From the NCBI RefSeq assembly GCF_052857255.1, contig NC_135506.1, forward strand, positions 76,465,056 through 76,529,055: DNA of 64,000 bases, given 5' to 3'. Below the pieces are notes generated by a model. That model saw only the letters and a program-made list of their open reading frames with translations. It searched no databases and was not told the DNA's origin. The position numbers and the translations under genes are program-made. Each line of letters starts with the position of its first letter. Position 1 is the first letter of the stretch. Shown in pieces: positions 54,213-64,000 of this stretch. Origin of the DNA: Amblyomma americanum. Taxonomy: Eukaryota > Arthropoda > Arachnida > Ixodida > Ixodidae.

Positions 54213-56529
54213 CATTCCCCAAGTTATTTTTGTATAGGAGAAAAACGCGCAGAAGTTAAATGCGCTCCTCGGAACTGTATCTACAATGCGCCGATTAAAC
54301 TCATCGTTGAGCAAATATCTTAGACTTATGCACAAATATCAGCTAATGCTGAACTTTTATTGGTGTAGTAAACTGCAATCAATAGTTCCCTATTAGTTTT
54401 CGTCAATATTGTTTGTAGGAGTAAAAGAGTACACGCTTCATTTTTGCGCTCGTTTAGCCACACATGTATTTGGCGAGTGTGACAACATCTTTTCTTCAGA
54501 GCCTGAGGCGACACAGAGACATCCTACTGCAAATACCGAGAAGTCAAATAAATCGACTCTGCATCTAAGTGCAAGTAGTCATCGGAAATCAATCAATCAT
54601 TATTTATTGATATTTAATATATACCTTCACGTTTTTTATGCAGGTGGGACCCCAGAACTCTTACGAAGTTGTGGAAGGGATTCTTTGATTACACTTCTGA
54701 TATTTTGTCAGTCAAAGCGATGCAAACACTAAAAAGACACAAAGATAAATACAAAAGTACAGCTTTCGTATGTAATTAACACAAATTTCAGAGATTAATC
54801 GGCAGTGGTAAAAGAACGTACATGTTGGTTTACAACCAAAACGCGATGGTTAGTTAATGTGGTCCTAAAGAGGAATGAAAGTCTGTTTTCACAAGGTGGT
54901 TTCATATATGTCGAAAAACATGTTGACATAATGTTATTTGGCAACTTGTTTCATAAATGCGACGCTACAAACGAAAAAAAAATGATCTGTAGTTTGTTCT
55001 TTCTTGGTACAGTTAAAACTGAGGTAGACGTTGTTCGCAGTCATTACTTATTGGTGCTGTTTGTTGCCTTTAATTAAGGACAAGCAATGTGATTGTGCAT
55101 CAGCTTATTATAAATACATGGTACTTAATACAGATTCTCAAAGAGTGTACTCAGTAAATGATAAGCGAATTTAACTGATTCTTTTCTGTTAAGGAATCAC
55201 ATTGTTCGTAGAGAAGTGTTCTGAGCGACTTCTATGGCGGCAAGGGTCCTAGAATACTGTGAATATTCTTTTGTGAGCTCCCGATGGCAGCGAGTCCAAG
55301 GAGAATCGCTGCACATAGGAAATCAACTGTTAATTTCTCATATTTATCCCCTTATTCATCACGCAGTTAATCCTTTTCTTTAAGCAGAATTACGAACAAA
55401 ATCACCTGAGGGCTCTCGAGCTAGTTACATAAGCTTAATAGAATATTTTTACGAAAATTTCTCATATGTGAGTACATTTGAGTCAAGGCCAGAACAAAGC
55501 TGCACTGTTCCCTGGTATATCTGCCTCTTTCGGAGCGAACTTCTGCACTGCAAATTTCTGAAAAACTGGAATAGCATTTTTTGGGGTGTGCGTGGCTGCG
55601 CTCAGCAGGATGCTAGTTACTTACTGCACGTTAATTACTGTTAAAACAAGACAATTAATTACTGTCCTTGCTCAGGTCTTCCTAAGTTGTAATACCTACG
55701 CAACAACAGAGTCAAAACTTGCCACTCTGTAGTGCCGAAGATGTAGTTGTGGTTTACTGCATCGGGAGTTCACATGCATGATAGTTTAATATCAGTAGAG
55801 CTTTCAGGCGCTTCTTTCAGCCGGTCGCTAGTGTTTAGCATTCTTAGTGCACTTGTTCACGCAAAATTTAAATGAACTCCGCTATAATACGCTTTGCGAT
55901 TACTACATGCAAAGCAATGATTACTTAACAAAGGTTCACTTCAACATATACTATCGAGGAACTCAAAGTAAGAAGTCTACAACAGCGCCCTGTTACCACC
56001 GGCCGACCTCTCCGCCTTTCTTTCATTAAAATTCCCTTTCTTCTTCTACAACAGCGTCGTTCAGCGTCCTTTGGCAGGCTTCAGGTGTGTTGCTTAGGGC
56101 ATGACTCATTGTATATCTACACCATTCGTTCTTATACTATTGTTTATAACTGAATGGAGAAAAAAAATAGCGGAGTAAAAAGGCACAACACACGCGCTCT
56201 TTCAGAAATAATCTTAAGCTGATTCGTGACGCGTGTCTTGTTATAAACACCCTCAACGAAACCAAGGACGGCAATGAAGAACGCAGGACAAATGTTAGCA
56301 TTGTTTATTCAGCCCCTGTCCTCCGTTTACCTTTAATCCTGGCCTGCGTGTTTAGCGGTGTTCAAAACAACAAAACAAAAACTAAAACTTATGTTCCAGG
56401 ATAGCTAGTGAGGAACCCGGTAAGCCAACAGTAATAATTCAAGTTCGTTCTGACTAGCTTCCGAATGTGCCGCGAGGAGTTTCGACAGTTTTAACGAACC
56501 GGCATCGCCCACAATGCGCCAGAGGAATT
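54213..56529. other. Intergenic, AT-rich, no gene seen
   Basis: Small ORFs at 54409-54732 and 54805-55077 have no recognisable motif and no splice support. Nothing else seen. Confidence 0.4.
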
Positions 56530-56830
56530 ACCCGCTGCGGTGGTTCAGTGGTTAGGGCGCTCGGATACTGATCCTGAGTTCCCGGGTTTGAACCCGACCG
56601 CGCCTGTCGTGTTTTGATGGAGGCGAAATTGTAAGGCGCCCGTGTGCTGTGCTATGTGAGTACACTTTAAAGATCTCCAGGCGGTCAAAATGATTCCGGA
56701 GCCCTCCACTACGGCACCTCTTTCTTCCTTTGTTCTCTTAGTCTCTCCTTCATCCATTCCCTTACGGTGCGGTTCAGGTGTCCACCGAGATATGTGAGAC
56801 AGATGCTGTGCCATTTCCTTCCTCCGTTAG
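56530..56830 (+). repeat. tRNA-derived SINE, type I, full length
   Basis: CCCGCTGCGGTGGTTCAGTG, GGGTTTGAACCCGACC, the core, then CTTACGGTGCGGTTCAGGTG and 'gagacagatgctgtgccatttcctt'. It has only a short tail. Confidence 0.92.
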
Positions 56831-57471
56831 GTCGCGGTCATGAGTCCCTCAGAAGCTGCTAACGAGCTTCTGCCGAGAGTCAAGTTTTCCCGCAGAGAGA
56901 AGGAGTGAAGGAAAGAGAGAGGGAAAAGGGAGAGGGGTCATAGCGGCAGAGGGGTGAATTGTAACGGGGCGGTGTCACGGAGTGCACACAAAGCAAACCA
57001 GGATCGGATGGGGGAGCCTGGCGATTGGCCTTTCACAATGGCCCTTTGTGATGTTAACTCCGAGCGGTGACTACCGACTTGTTTCTGCGGCCGCCGATAG
57101 GGGGCGCTGATGGGGAACGGACGCCCGAGGCCCCTCTGCCCTCCTTAAAACAGGGGACAGCAATACTGCGGGGCATGAGATGAACTGTAGCGGAGCGTTG
57201 GGGATTCACACATCCGCGAGGCTTGCTGAGTCTCGGCATGCGCATACTCTATAGGTGCTGAAAGAAGTAAACGAAGGGCCGTAAGTCGTTTGACTGCACC
57301 AAACCCTGACCAATCCCCCACCGCGGGTGTGTTCCATCGTATTTGAGGCAACTACAACAACAACAACTCTATTTGAGCGCTGCGGAATACAAATTTGCAG
57401 GTAAGACATGTTCTATCAACGTCGAATGAAGCGCAAACAAGCCAGTTGTAATCGTACCAGTTAAACAATAA
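56831..57471. other. Intergenic, purine-rich then mixed
   Basis: GA-rich stretch at 56890-56945; a (CAA/TTG)n bit at 57350-57365. No gene seen. Confidence 0.4.
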
Positions 57472-58758
57472 TATTCAGCAGTCAGCACGTCTGAGCTCGT
57501 CTCCAGACAGCGTGCCGACGCCGAGCTGCGTCTGCTCATAGAACATCTCGAAGGTGGGCACCCTGAGATACCACGGTACCTAGCTCGTGGGATATCATCG
57601 TTTTGTCTCCGGAGCGGGGTGCTTTATAAAAAGAACTCTACTTCCAGTCCGACAACTTACCTGCTCGTCATACCGTCTGATTTACGGGATGAAGTTCTCC
57701 TGGCCTGCCATGATGAACCAACTTCCGGCCACCTTGGTGTTACCCGCACGTTGTCCCGAATCCGGCAGAACTATTACTGGCCCCAGCTCACGTCAAGCGT
57801 CAAGCGTTATGTCCGGACATGCCGGCAATGTCAGCGGCGGAAGAAACCGACGCTCAAGCCTCCCGGGCTGCTTCAGTGCATCGAGCCGCCACAAAAACCA
57901 TTCGACAAAGTCGGCATGGACCTTTTGGGGCCATTTCCTCTTTCGTCGTCCGGCCACAAGTGGATCGTAGTCGCCACCGACTACTTGACCCGTTACGCTG
58001 AAACGAAGGCCCTTGCGCGAGGTACTGCCGCCGAAGTTGCTCACTTCTTTATGCACGAAATCGTGCTTAGACACGGCGCCCCATCGATCATCATTACTGA
58101 CCGAGGCAAGGCGTTTCAAGCCCGGCTCTTACGTGACGTCTTAACGCTTAGCCACACAGCTCATCGACCCACAACAGCGTACCATCCCCAAGCCAATGGT
58201 CTAACGGAACGGCTCAACAAAACATTAGCGGACATGATCTCGATGTACGTTGACGTCGAACATAAAACGTGGGATGAGATCTTGCCGTACGTCACCTTCG
58301 CATATAATACAGCGACGCAGGAAACCACCCAGTTTACCCCGTTCCGTCTCGTCTATGGCAGGGAGGTCCGCATGATGTTGGATGCGATGCTCCCGTACGG
58401 CGATGACGAGGTAACCCCTGAAGCAGGCAACTTCGTGGAAAACGCAGAGCAAGCCCGTCAGCTGGCCCGCTTGAACATCAAGGACCAGCAATCCGTCGAT
58501 GCTCGACACTATAACCTTCGGCACAGGGACGTGCTCTACGAGCCGGGTGACAAGGTATGGGTGTGGACACCCTTGCGCCGCAAGGGGTTGTGCGAAAAGC
58601 TTATCAATCGGTATTTTGGCCCGTACAAAGTCCTGCGCCGCCTGAACAGCCTCAACTACGAAGTTGTCCCCGATGGAACTGTGGTCGCCGGCCGTCAGCA
58701 TCAACGGCCTGAAGTCGTCCATGTAGTGCGCCTAAAACCGTACTATTCGCGTGACTGA
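57472..58758 (+). mobile_element. Ty3/gypsy pol fragment: integrase (5'-truncated)
   Basis: Open frame from after a TAA at 57469-57471 to TGA 58756-58758. The N-terminal part is the RNase H-integrase linker. The zinc-binding HHCC domain (H...GHLGVTRTL ... CRQCQRR) is followed by the integrase core with DLLGPFPLSSSGHKW, the catalytic Asp in VVATDYLTRYAE, the second Asp in IITDRGKAFQ and the Glu after HPQANG (LTERLNK). The C-terminal GPY/F domain reads LINRYFGPYKVLRR. The three acidic residues and the reading frame are intact, but protease, RT and RNase H are absent. Inactive alone. Confidence 0.93.
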
Positions 58759-58952
58759 GCGCTGTGTGCACGCTGTGTGTCGCCCCTTTACCTCCTTACC
58801 CCACGTGTGAACTTGACTCTCCTCACCTGTCAACTAGCGCCGGATGTATAATTAACCTCACCCCTATTTTTCGTTTGTTTTTCCCCTTCTTCTCTCCCTG
58901 TGCATAACTCATTCCACACCGAGGCGGTGTTTGCTTTCGCGGGGGGGAATAA
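58759..58952 (+). other. Ty3/gypsy 3' untranslated region and polypurine tract
   Basis: Pyrimidine-rich spacer ending in GCGGGGGGGAATAA, which fits the polypurine tract immediately before the 3' LTR. Confidence 0.7.
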
Positions 58953-59126
58953 TGCCACGTGCCGAACGCGCCGCGCGGCCTCCACGCTTAGTCAAAGACG
59001 ACGACGACGTGTTGGTTGGCTCCCGAGGCGCTCTGGCTCTGTGCTTTGGGCCCTGGCTGTCTGATTAAAGCGCCTAGCCTTCTGTTCCCCCCGACGTCTA
59101 CCTGCACGGCTCCTCAGGTCGTGACA
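58953..59126 (+). repeat. Ty3/gypsy 3' LTR (174 bp)
   Basis: Begins TGCCACGTGCCG right after the polypurine tract and ends GGTCGTGACA, giving TG...CA ends. Contains ATTAAA at about 59062. The start matches the solo LTR at 5895, and 'cacgctta-gtcaaag' and 'gttggttggctccc' also recur there. No 5' LTR is in the window. Confidence 0.75.
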
Positions 59127-59322
59127 ATATTTTTAAGGCCATACTTAATACTAGGGCATATGGCTTTTGTCTTTCATGAAGCGGAGACTGTTTTGTGTTT
59201 TTTTTTCCCACAGTGGTTAATGATTTTGTGTGTGTTTGGCAGGTGACGTTTTCTGTTCCTATTTTGGGTTGACTTTGATGGCACATGCTGGGAGTAATTG
59301 GTGATACGGTTTCTCATGGAAG
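59127..59322. other. Intergenic, no feature seen
   Basis: Short T-rich sequence with no feature recognised. Confidence 0.4.
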
Positions 59323-59570
59323 CAATAATAATAATAATTGGTTTGGGGGGAAAGGAAATGGCGCAGTATCTGTTTCATATATCGTTGGACACCTCAACCG
59401 CGCCGTAAGGGAAGGGATAAAGGAGGGAGAGACAGAAGAAAGGAAGCAAAAGGTGCCGTGGTGGAGGGCTCCGGAATAATTTCGACCACATGGGGATCTT
59501 TAACGTGCACTGACATCGCACAGCACACGACCGCCTTAGCGTTTTGCCTCCTTAAAAACGCAGCCCCGCA
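59323..59570 (-). repeat. tRNA-derived SINE, type I, 5'-truncated
   Basis: Minus-strand copy: (aat)4 tail, 'ggaaatggcgcagtatctgtttcatatatcg', 'ggtgccgtggtggagggctccggaataatttcgacc', 'acatcgcacagcacac', 'gcgttttgcctcc'; the tRNA-like head is missing. Confidence 0.9.
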
Positions 59571-62400
59571 ATGTTTGTTGATTTGTGGCAGGGCAGGCGT
59601 CGCTGTGTTTAGACCAGACTAGTGTGCTCCGTCTACAACTTAGACCATGCGACTTCCAGCAAAACTTTATTAACATTCCAAATTCTCGCGCTCACGTGTA
59701 ACTTTCTTGAAAGTGACGCCTCGAGGAGACAGTCATGGCGCAGTTCTCCCTCGTATCGCTCGGCAGCGATCGGTGTAAGAGAATGGATATGAGGGCTGTA
59801 GAAAGGTTCTGACAGAAGTAAGGGGCACATCTCATGCATATACTGTCAAAAAGGTAGCAAGAAAAAGAAACAAAAATAATGACGATGAATAAAGCTAAAT
59901 GGTGCGAGATCGATGATGGAGCAAATGGCTCAAAAGTTGAGGCAGTCATTGCGCCTACACAGACGCACTGCCTCCGTCACCGTAATGGACACGTCTGCAG
60001 AGGACTGCCACAAATTGTAACGAACCTGAACAATACAGGACGTGAGGCACTTGTAGGACACCACTACAGATTCCTAAACACCGATAAGTTCGCAATCCCG
60101 GCTTCTTTCGCTTGTGGTTTCGTGCAGACCACTTAGACAAAGGTCACGCACAAACATAAAGTGAAAACTTAGTGCTCAGACCGTTTCACGAGGTTAGATC
60201 GTGTTCAGAAAGCAAAAAAAAAAGTGAAAACACGTTTAACACATACCAGAGAAGAAGCGATCCCATCGTGTTTTTATTTTCATTTTTTGTGTGCGTATGT
60301 GTGTGTGCTTCATGTTTATTCGCTGTTCGAGCTTTCTCCTGAGGTCTGTGAATCAACATACCCGACTGCGAACACTTCTGAAGTCAACACATCCTCGCGC
60401 TATACCTTCAATCCCTTTCCAGCGGGCATCCATTTTAAAGCGCCTTACCTATATCGGGTTCCTGCCCCTCCATTGCAGGTCCAGTTTGTGCACCGCCACT
60501 GGCCGACTCCTGATTCAGCTTCTGCCGTTTTCGCGTCCCCCAGCGGCGGTGGTTTGTTCTATGGATTGTTTAAGGTAGCGCGTCCCCGTTCAGGAGAGAA
60601 GAGTAGAACGTCGTTCACGAACGAAGTGGAACCTTGGGAAATGGCGGGGAATGGGTTTGTAGGGGAAAGGGGAGGGGGCAGTTAGTATCTCCTCCTCAGC
60701 ACTCGAATGACGGTGCGTATCGCCGTGACGATTGTTTAGTTCCGCTCTCTTTGCTCTGTTTCCCTTCTCCCTCTGTTCGCCCCCCCCCCTCCCCCCCCCC
60801 CCCCCCCCCCCCTCGGCATCGCTAGAAGGTCGCCGAGAACTGACCTTGGCCATCTGTTGGGCTCCCTGACGCCGGGTTCCATGCAGAGAGGGCAAACGCG
60901 CTAGTTTTGACTCCTGTGGGAGCTGCGGCGATAGTAACGAGACCTGCTGTCTATTGAACTCGAATAGACGGCTAATTGAGTATCCGTTCGTTTCTTTCTT
61001 ATCAGTGATGGATATGTTAAAGTTTATTATCTCTTTATGGGAAAACTCTAACTTTTCTGCTCCCATATTGTTTTCATCAACCAACCAAACACAAAACATG
61101 TAACACACAGTATTTTATTACAACAGCTGCCACTGTAATAAGCACTCCATGTGCAATCTACATCATACTTCAGAAAGGTAATCCAATTATCCGTTTAAAT
61201 GTGCGCCAGTTTCCGGTCTGAGGTGGGCTAACCTGAAGAAATAAAATGCATGCAAAAATCATAAACAACAATGGGGGAAATGAGAAAATATGGTAGATTA
61301 ATATTTATCGAAGGTGCGGCTACTTCACACACGTCCCGTTATTCCGGACATATGCGACTAAAGCCACTAAAGCTATGTGGGCCTGTTACCTGCCGTAGGT
61401 TTCTTCTTATATGCAGTGGAACTCTCTTTTCTTGTACTAAATGATAATAGGACATTTAAATCTGAGAACGATCAGGAATTCGCGGTTTTCTGCGATTCCC
61501 AAAGATTCATCTGCGCAACATTTCAGAGACGTTTAGAAATTTGTATAAAGCACGTAAGTTATTTAACGCGTCGGCATTTACGTGATTACTCTCCATTTTG
61601 AAGGCGCCCTCCTTTAAATTCTATGCTTCTTGTTATCAGCGGAAAGAAGTTTTTGGAGCCAAAGTGTAGAATTTATGGCCTATATTTAGTGGCTGCACTT
61701 TTTTGTTTTTATTTTTCAAAAATTCGGGAGACTCTTTTCGGTGTTTATTTCAGAACGCCACTTTCGGCTTTTTTTTTCGATGAATATTGTTTTCTACATA
61801 AGAATTTCCGGTTCTTATCGGTCAAATATATGATGTTCCGGTGCGGTCAAAAGTGTTGTACAGTCTGCATTAACCTTTTGTTTCGAACCAGCCGCTCAGT
61901 AGTAGCCCGCACCAAATAAATGGGCGTCTTAAGAGCTGTCTCAGATGAAGAAAGTAGCACAATCCTAAGAAAAAGTAGAAATTCAATTATTGGGCCCTGA
62001 GACAAAAACGTGAGTGGCAGTTTATTCCGAAAACTTCATTGTCACATTATTGTGGACCGCGCACCCTATGCTCTGTGTGCAATTTAAGTACGGTTTCGCA
62101 TTGACGGTTACAAACGTTTTCAATGTTTTCACATGCAGTAGAAGAACCTACTTAACGAAGCGACGTCCCCGAGTCGCTGGCAAGCTTGAGTGGAAGGCGC
62201 TACTCTAACCCGTAGCGCCTGGTTAAGTGCTCAGACATTCGTATCTGCAACGGCGTGTCTGGGTTCGCGTATCAATTCCTCATAAATCACAATAACTGTA
62301 TTAAATTCCTAGAATACTTTTTTCTAACCGCGCTCCTTGTTCCAGCACTATCTTAATTTTCCGCTCTGACGTACTGTAATTGGCACTGAATAGCCAGTTA
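59571..62400. other. Intergenic, with C-rich run at 60780-60812
   Basis: C homopolymer with one T (60780-60812), a site of likely assembly error. GC- and pyrimidine-rich around 60400-60850 with unsupported ORFs; AT-rich after 61100 with no recognisable genes. Confidence 0.4.
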
Positions 62401-62429
62401 GCTCTGACATGCATGCCATAAATAGTAAC

Positions 62430-62505
62430 CTTTTTCGGTTAAAACCGAATTTCAAAAAATATATTCTGCGTAATTTTATCGGTGTTTTTCGGTTCAAACC
62501 GAAAA
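62430..62505. repeat. Repeated palindromic TTTCGGTTnAAACCGAA motif
   Basis: TTTTTCGGTTAAAACCGAATT (about 62431) and TTTTTCGGTTCAAACCGAAAA (about 62485) are two copies of the same near-palindrome about 54 bp apart, with an AT-rich spacer. Confidence 0.85.
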
Positions 62506-62956
62506 CTTCAGCCCTACCTATATTGTATCGATCCACTGTCACGGATTACAATCCCACTATCTCCAGAAAGAAGCTGCAAATCCTCATTCAACGCTCGTGA
62601 TCGGCAACAGCCTACATTACACGCTGTGCGCAGAAAATTGCCGCGCATGCAGTTCACAATGTGTGTGTGTGGCATAATAAATGTGGATGTAACACTTTTT
62701 TTGGAGAATTCCCAGAATATGCCAATTTGAGGGGATGACCGAAGATGGATTTCAACTCCCTCGATAAAATGCATTTCGGTCTTCAAAGGCTGTTAGCTCC
62801 ATCCCCGACACATGCACTGCAAAAGCGAGTAAACATGTCTCTGAAATCTTTTTTCGGCAATGGCGGTATTCTTGGGAATTACTAGATGTTATTAGAACTC
62901 TTATATGTTTGACTCATCCCTATCTGACTGGGCTGAGTGGCTCCTCTCGCGACGTA

Positions 62957-63167
62957 CAGTCGGGGACAGAAGTCTCTGGAACACGTGTTTCACAAACGAA
63001 GCCCTTAACTCTACTATTAACCGGCGGCTGGAGACCACACTTGTGGAGGTGAAAGCCAGAATTTTGTCCTTTCGTCTCCACAAGTGTGGTTTCTAGCCGC
63101 AGGCTAATGGTAGAGCTACCGGCTTCGTTTGAGGAACGCGTGGTCCAGAGACTTCTGTCCCCGACTG
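62957..63167. mobile_element. Foldback MITE, Tc1/mariner type
   Basis: Left end CAGTCGGGGACAGAAGTCTC and right end GAGACTTCTGTCCCCGACTG are exact reverse complements at the outer 20 bp. Similarity continues to about 100 bp per arm, with mismatches, almost to the centre. A TA dinucleotide flanks each side (62955-62956 and 63168-63169), as expected of Tc1/mariner insertion. 211 bp, no coding capacity. Confidence 0.93.
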
Positions 63168-63508
63168 TACAGCTTAGTTCCTTGCTGCGATGATTGCCTG
63201 AGAACGATTGTTGCGTCTGGAGTACGGAAAGCTGGAAGAGTCGGTTGTGAATTGCGTTTTGAAAAACAGACTGAAGACGACGGTTGGGAAGAGGCGAGAA
63301 AAAACACAGCGCTGACTAACAACTGGTTTCTTCATTCAGAAGGCACTGTATTCATAAGGAAGATAAAACCGTGCATAGGCAGCCATTTAAAAAATAAAAA
63401 CAAAAAGTTAAGCGGATACAGCCTTCGCAAACTCACGTGGTCACGTCCTTCAGGCAACAGCCGAAATGCATCACCACAACGTATGCAAAAATAATCAGTA
63501 ATGCCTCG
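63168..63508. other. Intergenic, no gene seen
   Basis: Open plus-strand frame of 121 codons (63129-63494) overlaps the MITE and has no motif. Not called. Confidence 0.4.
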
Positions 63509-63622
63509 TTGTAAAGCTGGCACTGCGCTAACAAGCAAGGACAACCGAATAAGAGAAGACCTGCTCTCGTCTTTTCTTTTTTTTTGTTGTCCTTCCTTCT
63601 TAGCGCAGTGCCAGCTTTACAA
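63509..63622. mobile_element. 114-bp foldback element
   Basis: TTGTAAAGCTGGCACTGCGC at the left and GCGCAGTGCCAGCTTTACAA at the right are exact complements. The arms continue as 'taacaagcaaggacaac' and 'gttgtccttccttctta'. The centre 'agaagacctgctctcgtcttttc' itself folds. Confidence 0.9.
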
Positions 63623-64000
63623 GATGAACATCCGCCAACTAGCACAAGTTGCCACTCTACTACACTAATGCTTTGCTAGCATATCCTGCAGAAATGCAAT
63701 CTTAACTTTATTCAGGTTCACTGAGTCGTTTTCAAAGCAGAAGACAAATTCAAAAAGATTTGCCTGGCTGTCAGCAAGCGGCATTGCTAACAACACCAGG
63801 AGAGGATGCAGTTCTTGCCATGAAGAGGCGTTTTTGTGATGCAGTTGAGGGTTAGTGTATAGAATCCCTCTGTCCTCTAGTAATACATGCTTGGTACAGA
63901 CGGGGCGCTGTGTAAATACACGTCTTAAAGAGCACCTTGAGACCCTTGAAAAACCACCAAGCTCTAACCTAGCCGTGCACGGTCGAGACTGCAGAGGCTG
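63623..64000. other. Intergenic, no feature seen
   Basis: No recognisable feature. Confidence 0.4.

Noticed and set aside
54409..55077. Two plus-strand ORFs in AT-rich DNA
   Set aside because: No motif, no splice sites, no composition shift.

Overview
The window is eukaryotic nuclear DNA with long introns and a high density of transposable elements. A tRNA-derived SINE recurs about fifteen times, in both orientations, and closely resembles the Ruka-type SINEs known from ixodid ticks. Together with several LINE 3' ends, a Ty3/gypsy integrase fragment and foldback MITEs, this points to a hard tick or close chelicerate relative; the species cannot be named from the sequence. There are no bacterial operons, CRISPR arrays or rRNA genes, and I could not support any functional tRNA gene. 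All coordinates of spliced genes are my own reading of splice sites and codon phase.

Two protein-coding genes can be assembled, both on the minus strand. Gene A (14065 down to 812) has four coding exons and a predicted 340-residue product. It is a class-II bHLH transcription factor of the Olig superfamily, closest to vertebrate BHLHE22/BHLHE23 and fly Oli. One exon is a 105-nt histidine-rich piece, and the last intron interrupts helix 2. Gene B (50461 down to 35893) has eight coding exons and a predicted 655-residue product. It has a signal peptide, a beta-rich N-terminal region, about six EB/EGF-like cysteine repeats, one transmembrane helix and a cytoplasmic tail of about 121 residues. I do not recognise its family name. 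All its intron phases join without a frame break.

Layout: 1-811 is the 3' flank of gene A. 812-14065 is gene A; its introns hold SINEs, a solo-LTR-like element and a LINE fragment. 14066-35892 is intergenic, with pyrimidine-rich and G-run blocks (17-19 kb, 27 kb), a candidate LTR/promoter (20.5-21.1 kb), a (GTTA)n array, SINEs and DNA-transposon remnants. 35893-50461 is gene B; its introns hold LINE ends, a four-copy 111-bp minisatellite, a 537-bp foldback, a TIR element and SINEs. 50462-64000 lies upstream of gene B: a LINE 3' end immediately next to the start codon, a possible EGF-like exon at 52.6 kb, a 5'-truncated Ty3/gypsy element (57.5-59.1 kb), a Tc1/mariner-type MITE and a small foldback.

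The two genes are not visibly linked in function: one encodes a neural-type transcription factor, the other a cell-surface receptor-like protein. The least described biology here is gene B, including a 21-nt choice of splice acceptor and a possible alternative terminal exon. The mobile-element modularity (one SINE head with two different 3' ends) is the second point of interest.
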